DNA of 64,000 bases. Source: Thermoleophilaceae bacterium (lineage in GTDB: Bacteria > Actinomycetota > Thermoleophilia > Solirubrobacterales > Thermoleophilaceae). Shown one piece after another: positions 59,275 through 64,000 of the stretch (its first letter is position 1; every line of letters begins with the position of its first letter). The stretch lies in assembly GCA_040901445.1 (NCBI GenBank), contig JBBDYQ010000025.1, forward strand, positions 61,915-125,914. The letters are read 5' to 3'. The notes under the pieces are model-generated. The model did not search any database and was not told the DNA's origin. It saw nothing but the letters and a program-made list of their open reading frames with translations. A program made the translations under genes and the position numbers.

Positions 59275-59510
59275 ACAGCGAGGACATGCTCGACGTCGAG
59301 GTCCGCGTGTCCGCGGAGCTGGGCCGCGCCCGGCTGCCCGTGGGCGAGGTGCTGGACCTGAGCTCGGGCGCAGTCGTGGACCTCGACCGCGAGGCCGACG
59401 CCCCCGTCGACGTGTACGTGAACGGCATGCTGTTCGGCAGCGGGCGGCTCGTGGCGGTGGACGGCGAGTGGGCCGTGCGCCTCGAGGCCGTCGAGCAGCC
59501 CGGCGCCTAG
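59271..59510 (+). CDS. fliN: Flagellar motor switch protein FliN-like (copy 2)
   Basis: A 79-residue SpoA-domain protein from GTG 59271, overlapping the fliM stop. LDVEVRVSAELGRARLPVGE, then LSSGAVVDLDREADAPVDVY match the copy at 33986. The pair with fliM copy 2 forms a second C-ring set. Confidence 0.85.
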   Translation: MNSEDMLDVEVRVSAELGRARLPVGEVLDLSSGAVVDLDREADAPVDVYVNGMLFGSGRLVAVDGEWAVRLEAVEQPGA

Positions 59511-59594
59511 AGCAGCGCCGCGATGTCGGCGGCGACCGATGCCGGCTCGTCGCGCGTTTGTGACGGTTCGGTTCGAACAGGCGTCCAGGCCGGC

Positions 59595-59621
59595 TACAAA
59601 CCGGGGCGCGGGGGCCGATCA
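59595..59621 (+). promoter_or_regulatory. Sigma-28-type promoter before fliJ
   Basis: TACAAACC, 11 bases, GCCGATCA. The -10 block ends 9 bases before the fliJ GTG, so the transcript would be leaderless or nearly so. Confidence 0.65.
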
Positions 59622-59629
59622 CCCCGGGC

Positions 59630-60085
59630 GTGACCCGTCCCTTCCAGTTCCGGCTGGAGCGCGTCCGTGCGCTGCGTGAGCGTGCGGAGGACTCTGCCAA
59701 GGAGGAGCTCGCCGCTTCGCTGTCGTATCGCCTCAAGGGCGAGGCGATGCTGCGCGCGGCCGCCGACCGCATGTCCGGCGCGCAGGATGCCTGCCGCTCC
59801 GACGAGGGTCGCACGGCCACCGGCGAGCAGCTCATGGCGCTGCAGTCCTACCTGGAGAGCACGGAGCGGGCGCGCATCGCCGCGGCCGAGGACCTGACGA
59901 GGCGCGAGGCCGATGTCGAGGATCGGCGCGGGAAGCTGATAGCGGCCGCGCGCGAGCGCCAGGCGCTCGAGCGACTCAAGGAGCGCCGCCGCGCCGATCA
60001 CCGGCTGGAGGAGAGTCGCAGCGAGAACGCCGCGCTCGACGAGATGGCCACGGCGCTGCACCGGCGCAAGGAGGCGCTGCGATGA
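59630..60085 (+). CDS. fliJ: FliJ-like export chaperone
   Basis: A 151-residue almost fully coiled-coil protein from GTG 59630. [20 protein letters not shown] at the start is the usual FliJ opening, and long charged helices ([20 protein letters not shown]) follow. It links FliI to the export gate. The stop overlaps the transglycosylase start (ATGA). Confidence 0.88.
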   Translation: MTRPFQFRLERVRALRERAEDSAKEELAASLSYRLKGEAMLRAAADRMSGAQDACRSDEGRTATGEQLMALQSYLESTERARIAAAEDLTRREADVEDRRGKLIAAARERQALERLKERRRADHRLEESRSENAALDEMATALHRRKEALR

Positions 60086-60729
60086 GCGTCGCCGCCGCCG
60101 TCGCCCGCGTCGCCGAGATCGACGCCATGATCGGCCGCGCCGCCGGGGCTCCCGCCTCCGCCGGCCCCGGCTTCCAGCAGCAGCTCGCCGCCGCCCAGGC
60201 GGCGCCCGCCGCGCAGTCCGCGGCCGGCGTGCCCGGCGCCGCGGGCGCGAACACTCCCTTCGGCGCCGAGATCGACGCGGCCGCCGCGCGCCACGGACTC
60301 GACCCGGCGCTGCTGCGCGGCCTCATTCGCGCCGAGTCCGGCTTCAACCCCAACGCGGGCAGTCCCGCGGGCGCCCAGGGCCTGGCCCAGCTCATGCCCG
60401 GCACCGCCCGCTCGCTGGGCGTGACCAACCCGCTGGACCCCGTGCAGTCGATCGAGGGCGGGGGGCGCTACCTGCGCCAGCAGCTCGATCGCTTCGGTGG
60501 CGACGAGCGCCTGGCGCTGGCTGCGTACAACGCCGGTCCGGGCGCCGTGCAGCGCCATGGCGGCGTGCCGCCGTATGCGGAGACGCAGAACTACGTCCAG
60601 AAGGTGCTCGGCTACGCCGCGGAGTACCGCTCGGCTGCCCCGGCGGCGGCTGCCCCGGCTGCGCTTGCCCCGGCCACGGCTCTTCCGAGCCCGGCCGGAT
60701 CCACGTCCCTTCCCTACCCGGTGACCTGA
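60082..60729 (+). CDS. Soluble lytic transglycosylase domain protein
   Basis: A 215-residue protein with an SLT domain at about residues 57-175. The catalytic Glu is in [20 protein letters not shown] (about 77-96), and AYNAGPGAV is near 153. No N-terminal signal peptide is seen, so it may leave through the flagellar export path like FlgJ. It probably opens peptidoglycan for the rod, replacing the missing FlgJ muramidase. Ala/Pro-rich ends flank the domain. Confidence 0.88.
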   Translation: MSVAAAVARVAEIDAMIGRAAGAPASAGPGFQQQLAAAQAAPAAQSAAGVPGAAGANTPFGAEIDAAAARHGLDPALLRGLIRAESGFNPNAGSPAGAQGLAQLMPGTARSLGVTNPLDPVQSIEGGGRYLRQQLDRFGGDERLALAAYNAGPGAVQRHGGVPPYAETQNYVQKVLGYAAEYRSAAPAAAAPAALAPATALPSPAGSTSLPYPVT

Positions 60730-60731
60730 AC

Positions 60732-62225
60732 ATGACCACTGAACGAATCGCAGCCCCGCCCCCCAGCACCGGGGCGCCGCCCGGGAGACGGGCGGCGGAG
60801 GCCAAGGGCGATCCCTTCGGGGCGCTCCTGGACCTCCACCAGGCCCGGTCCGCCAAGGCGGAGGGCACACACCGGCGAGGCCCCGACGCGGCCCCGCAAG
60901 AGGAGAAGCCCACCGGAGGCGAGGATGCTCCGGGTGCCGCCCGCGACAACTGCGGCCCGTCCGGCCGTGACGAGGTGCGCGGCGGAGAGGGCGACGGCCA
61001 CGACTGCCACGGTCGCGAGGGCAAGGTTCACTCGGGCGAGGGCCACGACGGCCACGGCGAGGGCAAGGGACAAGGCCACGACTGCCAGGACGGCGAGGCC
61101 GCCGTGGCGGTGGAGGCCCCGGCCGCCACGCCGGCGCAGCCCGCGGTTCCCGCGCCGCCGGCCGCCGGCACGGGCGCGACGACGCCGGCCCAGCCCGCCA
61201 CGCCGGGCGCCGGCCGGGCGCCGGCCACGGGCCAGGCGCCCGCACAGCCGGGCGCCGCCATCACGCCCGCGACCGTGCCGGGCGAGGCCGGCGCCTCGGT
61301 TCCCGTCACTGCTGCTGTGAACGGTCAGCCCGCCGCGGCGAGCGCGGAGGCCAAGGCCGTCGCGGTCGGCGGCCAAGTCGCCGCGGCGCCGGCGGAGGCG
61401 AAGGCGACTGCAATCAACGGTCAGCCTGCCGCGGCCACCGCGGAAGCCCGCCCGGGCACCACGACCGTGCGCCCCGAGGCTGCCGCAGCCCCGGCCGTGC
61501 CCGCCACCCCGGCCCAGCCGGCCGGCGGCAACGCCGCGGGCCATGGCGGCGGCGCCGGCACCCAGCCCGAGCAGAAGGCCATGCCCGCACAGCCGGCTCC
61601 GGCCGCCACGCAGGGGCAGCCTGCGAGCCAGGCCCAGCCGGCCGCCCAGGCCCAGCCCGCCGCCCAGGCCCAGCCCGCCGCCCAGGCCCAGCCGGCCGCC
61701 CAGGCCCAGCCCGCCACGCCCGCACAGCCCGCCGCCCCGGCGCAAGCCCAGGCCCCGACCGCCCCTGCGCCCACCGGACCCGGCGGCGCCCGGCTGGACC
61801 AGGCCGTGGAGTCGGTCCAGGCCGTCATCCGCCTCGGCGCCGCCCGGGGCGTGGGCCAGGCGCGCATCGCGCTCAGCCCCGCCGAGCTCGGCGGAATCGA
61901 GATCCGGCTGCGCTCGTCCGCGGCGGGTGTGGTCGCCATGGTCGTGGCGGACTCCCCGGAGGCGGCCCAGCTGCTCCAGAGCGCGGCGGACGACCTCCGC
62001 CGCTCGCTCGACGCGCAGGGGATCGACCTGCTGCGCCTGGACATCGGCACGGCCGCTGACGAGCGCGCCGCCGGCGAGGGCGCCGCAGCCGGCGACGAGG
62101 CCTCTGCCGAGGGCGCCGCCACGGGCGACGACCTCGACTCCTCCGAGGCCGAGGCGGACGCCGACGCCGACGCCGACACCACCATCCAGCTCCCGAACGG
62201 CGTCCTCGTGGACGTCCTCGCCTAG
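60732..62225 (+). CDS. fliK: Flagellar hook-length control protein FliK
   Basis: A 497-residue protein. Most of it is disordered, rich in Ala, Pro, Gln, Gly and His (for example HDGHGEGKGQGHDCQDGE). A tandem QAQPAA repeat lies at about residues 300-328. The C-terminal domain (about 370-450) is the FliK hook domain (ARIALSPAELGGIEIRLRSS). FliK measures the hook and switches export class. The long disordered part is the ruler. Confidence 0.88.
   Translation: MTTERIAAPPPSTGAPPGRRAAEAKGDPFGALLDLHQARSAKAEGTHRRGPDAAPQEEKPTGGEDAPGAARDNCGPSGRDEVRGGEGDGHDCHGREGKVHSGEGHDGHGEGKGQGHDCQDGEAAVAVEAPAATPAQPAVPAPPAAGTGATTPAQPATPGAGRAPATGQAPAQPGAAITPATVPGEAGASVPVTAAVNGQPAAASAEAKAVAVGGQVAAAPAEAKATAINGQPAAATAEARPGTTTVRPEAAAAPAVPATPAQPAGGNAAGHGGGAGTQPEQKAMPAQPAPAATQGQPASQAQPAAQAQPAAQAQPAAQAQPAAQAQPATPAQPAAPAQAQAPTAPAPTGPGGARLDQAVESVQAVIRLGAARGVGQARIALSPAELGGIEIRLRSSAAGVVAMVVADSPEAAQLLQSAADDLRRSLDAQGIDLLRLDIGTAADERAAGEGAAAGDEASAEGAATGDDLDSSEAEADADADADTTIQLPNGVLVDVLA
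61629..61715 (+). repeat. 18-base tandem repeat in fliK
   Basis: About 4.8 copies of an 18-base unit (CAGGCCCAGCC, G or C, GCCGCC) coding for QAQPAA. Only the base at unit position 12 varies. Slippage here would change FliK ruler length in steps of six residues. Confidence 0.85.
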
Positions 62226-62236
62226 GAGGCACAGCC

Positions 62237-62644
62237 ATGCCCATGAACATCGGCGCAACCACGAGCGACACCAGCTCGGTGACCTCAGCGGTCCAGCAGG
62301 CGCCCGGCCTGGGCAAGGACGACTTCCTCAAGCTGCTCGTCGGGCAGCTGCGCAACCAGAACCCGATGGACCCGACGGGCAGCCAGGACTTCATCCAGCA
62401 GATGACGATGTTCTCGACGCTCGAGCAGGTCACGAACATGGCCGCGGCCGGGCAGCGCACCGAGGGCGCGCTCGCCACCCAGCAGGCGGTGGACCTGATC
62501 GGGCGGAACGTGACCTACGTCAAGGCCGACGGCTTGACCGCGCAGGGCGTGGTGGAGCGTGTGAGCTTCGCCGACGGCATCGCGCAGCTCACGATCGGCG
62601 GCGAGACGGGCATCGAGCCGGGCGCGGTGACGGAGGTCTCGTGA
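62237..62644 (+). CDS. flgD: Flagellar hook capping protein FlgD (short form)
   Basis: A 135-residue FlgD. LGKDDFLKLLVGQLRNQNPM (about 25-44) and DFIQQMTMFSTLEQVTNMAA are diagnostic. Only the N-terminal part and a short beta region (NVTYVKADGLTAQGVVERVS) are present, as in several Gram-positive FlgD. Caps the growing hook. The stop overlaps the next start. Confidence 0.92.
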   Translation: MPMNIGATTSDTSSVTSAVQQAPGLGKDDFLKLLVGQLRNQNPMDPTGSQDFIQQMTMFSTLEQVTNMAAAGQRTEGALATQQAVDLIGRNVTYVKADGLTAQGVVERVSFADGIAQLTIGGETGIEPGAVTEVS

Positions 62645-63036
62645 CCGGCCCGCTGCACAACCCCGCATTGCTGCCGCCCGGGGCGGTCGCTCCCGCCGGC
62701 GCCCCGGCGGCGCCTGCCGGCGCGGCGCGCGCCCAGCGGCCGGAGGGCCCGTCGTTCGCCGAGGTGCTCAGCCGCCAGACGGAAGGCGTGCAGTTCTCCA
62801 AGCATGCCCTGCAGCGGGTGGAGCGCCGCGGCATCGAGCTCGACGGGACCACCGTCGCGCGGCTCGAGGACGGCGTGGACCGCGCCGCTGGCAAGGGTGC
62901 CCGCGACGCAGTGGTCTTCGTGGACGGAACCGCCTTCGTGGTGGCCGTCAAGAATCGCACCGTCGTAACGGCGGTGAACGCCGAGCACATGCGCGAGCAC
63001 GTGTTCACCAACATCGACAGCGCCGTGATCGCATGA
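62641..63036 (+). CDS. Flagellar operon protein (flg_new / TIGR02530 type)
   Basis: A 131-residue protein from GTG 62641, between flgD and flgE as is usual for this family. The conserved part is FSKHALQRVERRGIELDGTT and AVVFVDGTAFVVAVKNRTVV (about 96-115). The N-terminal 45 residues are Ala/Pro-rich. The exact role in hook assembly is not settled. Confidence 0.85.
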   Translation: MTGPLHNPALLPPGAVAPAGAPAAPAGAARAQRPEGPSFAEVLSRQTEGVQFSKHALQRVERRGIELDGTTVARLEDGVDRAAGKGARDAVVFVDGTAFVVAVKNRTVVTAVNAEHMREHVFTNIDSAVIA

Positions 63037-63063
63037 CGCGCAAGCGGCGCACCAGCAACCAAT

Positions 63064-63114
63064 CCGGCCGGACCTCGCCGAGGAGGCCGGGACATCGAAA
63101 GGACGTGATGCCCC
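63064..63114 (+). promoter_or_regulatory. Structured leader over the flgE ribosome site
   Basis: A long hairpin (CCGGCC...GGCCGG with CCUC/GAGG inside, about 63064-63090) abuts a second hairpin of GGGACAUC and GAUGCCCC (63089-63114; one A-C mismatch) whose loop GAAAGGACGU carries the ribosome site AAAGGA. The ATG follows at 63116. Confidence 0.5.
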
Positions 63115-63115
63115 G

Positions 63116-63943
63116 ATGATGCGAGGCATGTTCTCCGCGATCAGCGGACTGAAGACCCACCAGATCATGCTTGACGTGGTGGCGAACGACATCGCCAACG
63201 TCAACACGGTCGGCTACAAGGGCGGTCGCACGACGTTCAAGGACTCGCTCTCCCAGCTGCAGACCGGCGCCACGGCGCCGGGCGGCGGCCAGGCCGGCGC
63301 GAACGCCGCCCAGGTCGGCCTGGGCGTGCAGCTCGGCGCCATCGACAACGTGATGAACAACGGCGCGTTCCAGTCCACCGGCAACGTCACCGACGTGGCC
63401 ATCCAGGGCGACGGCTGGTTCCGCGTGGGCTCGGGGACGCCGCCGGCGCTGCCGGCCTCGTTCCAGTACACGCGTGCCGGCAACTTCACGTTCAACGCGT
63501 TGGGCGACCTGACCACTCAGGACGGCTACTACGTGGTGGGCCGCACCGCTGCCGGCGGCGGCACCGACACCTACCTCAACGTGCCGCCCGGCTCGAGCGA
63601 CGTCGCGATCGGGCAGGACGGCGCCCTGAGCTACATCCCGAGCGGCGGTGGCGCCCGCGTGACGGCGGGCTTCATCTCGCTGTCCGGCTTCGCGAACGAG
63701 GCCGGGCTCCAGCGCGTGGCGGGCAACCGCTGGCTCGAGAGCCCGGCGTCGGGCGCGGCCACCGTGGGCACCCCCGGCGGCAATTTCGGCACCACGGTGT
63801 CGGGGACGGTGGAGATGTCCAACGTGGACCTGGCCACGGAGTTCACCGAGATGATCAGCGCGCAGCGCGGCTTCCAGGCCAACTCGCGCGCGATCTCGGT
63901 CTCCGACGAGATGCTCCAGGAGCTCGTGAACCTGAAGCGCTAG
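63116..63943 (+). CDS. flgE: Flagellar hook protein FlgE (short) or FlgE/F/G-family protein
   Basis: A 275-residue hook/rod-family protein. MFSAISGLKTHQIMLDVVAN and ANVNTVGYKGGRTTFKDSL (about 28-46) and the C-terminal LATEFTEMISAQRGFQANSR are clear; the GDGWFRV box is near 98. The KGGRTTFKDSLSQ segment and gene order (flgD, flg_new, flgE) favour FlgE, but the length is nearer FlgG than most hooks. ATG 63119 is an alternative start. Confidence 0.85.
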   Translation: MMRGMFSAISGLKTHQIMLDVVANDIANVNTVGYKGGRTTFKDSLSQLQTGATAPGGGQAGANAAQVGLGVQLGAIDNVMNNGAFQSTGNVTDVAIQGDGWFRVGSGTPPALPASFQYTRAGNFTFNALGDLTTQDGYYVVGRTAAGGGTDTYLNVPPGSSDVAIGQDGALSYIPSGGGARVTAGFISLSGFANEAGLQRVAGNRWLESPASGAATVGTPGGNFGTTVSGTVEMSNVDLATEFTEMISAQRGFQANSRAISVSDEMLQELVNLKR

Positions 63944-63968
63944 CAGGCGCTCACAAGACCGCGGCGCC

Positions 63969-64000
63969 GGGGGGGGGGGGGGGGGGGGCCCCCCCCCCCC
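63969..64000. other. Homopolymer G20-C12 at the window edge
   Basis: Twenty G followed by twelve C, running to the last base. It follows the flgE stop by 26 bases. No coding or regulatory meaning is assigned. It looks like a sequencing or assembly edge artefact (see the findings). Confidence 0.6.

Overview
The window is very GC-rich (third codon positions nearly all G/C) and uses many GTG and TTG starts. It looks like chromosome from a motile actinobacterium of the Thermoleophilia/Solirubrobacterales type. This is inferred from actinobacterial-style c-di-AMP (ydaO/yuaA) riboswitches ahead of envelope genes, an F420-type luciferase-like oxidoreductase, a flagellum without recognisable P- or L-ring genes, and many small secreted proteins of the kind seen in that class. 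No rRNA, tRNA, CRISPR array or intact transposon was seen.

Bases 1-32,978 are a mixed housekeeping and envelope region. It holds a sigma-70 factor, a membrane cytochrome c, two c-di-AMP riboswitches (one before an unknown 88-residue membrane protein, one before an NlpC/P60 hydrolase), an HxlR regulator beside a cysteine-free AhpD-like protein, glutamine synthetase and a probable PemK-like toxin-antitoxin pair. It also holds acyl-CoA metabolism genes, an L,D-transpeptidase, an orphan peptide with a lasso-type leader, a giant MalT/SARP-like regulator followed by two paralogous collagen-like surface proteins, a SucCD-like ligase with a ferredoxin, a malyl-CoA-lyase-like gene divergent from a MaoC hydratase, and an ECF sigma/Ogt pair. 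A 16-bp palindrome upstream of the acyl-CoA dehydrogenase recurs between the lyase and the hydratase, which suggests one regulator controls all three.

Bases 33,045-34,243 hold a first FliM-FliN pair. Bases 34,264-39,175 return to mixed genes: an orphan response regulator, lipoprotein, F420 oxidoreductase, MobA, amidase and alpha/beta hydrolase. From 39,233 to 63,943 the window is a flagellar island. On the minus strand run flgF, flgG, flgJ, flgN, flgK, flgL, fliW, csrA and flagellin, plus fliA for sigma-28. On the plus strand run a FliK-like and an FlhB-like small gene, a glycosyltransferase with TPR-like repeats, flaG, fliD, fliS, fliT-like, flgB, flgC, fliE, fliF, fliG, fliH, fliI, a second fliM-fliN, fliJ, a lytic transglycosylase, fliK, flgD, a flg_new-type gene and flgE. 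The inner-membrane export gate and the motor stator genes are not in the window.

Two regulatory layers can be read from the DNA. Eight sites of the form T(A/C)AAG-like, N11-12, GCCGATCA-like precede flagellar transcription units in both orientations, and a FliA-type sigma is encoded among them. The CsrA-FliW-flagellin module is present, and several flagellar leaders (flagellin, flaG, flgB and, less clearly, flgE) can fold with GGA in a hairpin loop, as CsrA targets do. Bases 63,969-64,000 are a run of 20 G then 12 C and look like an assembly edge.
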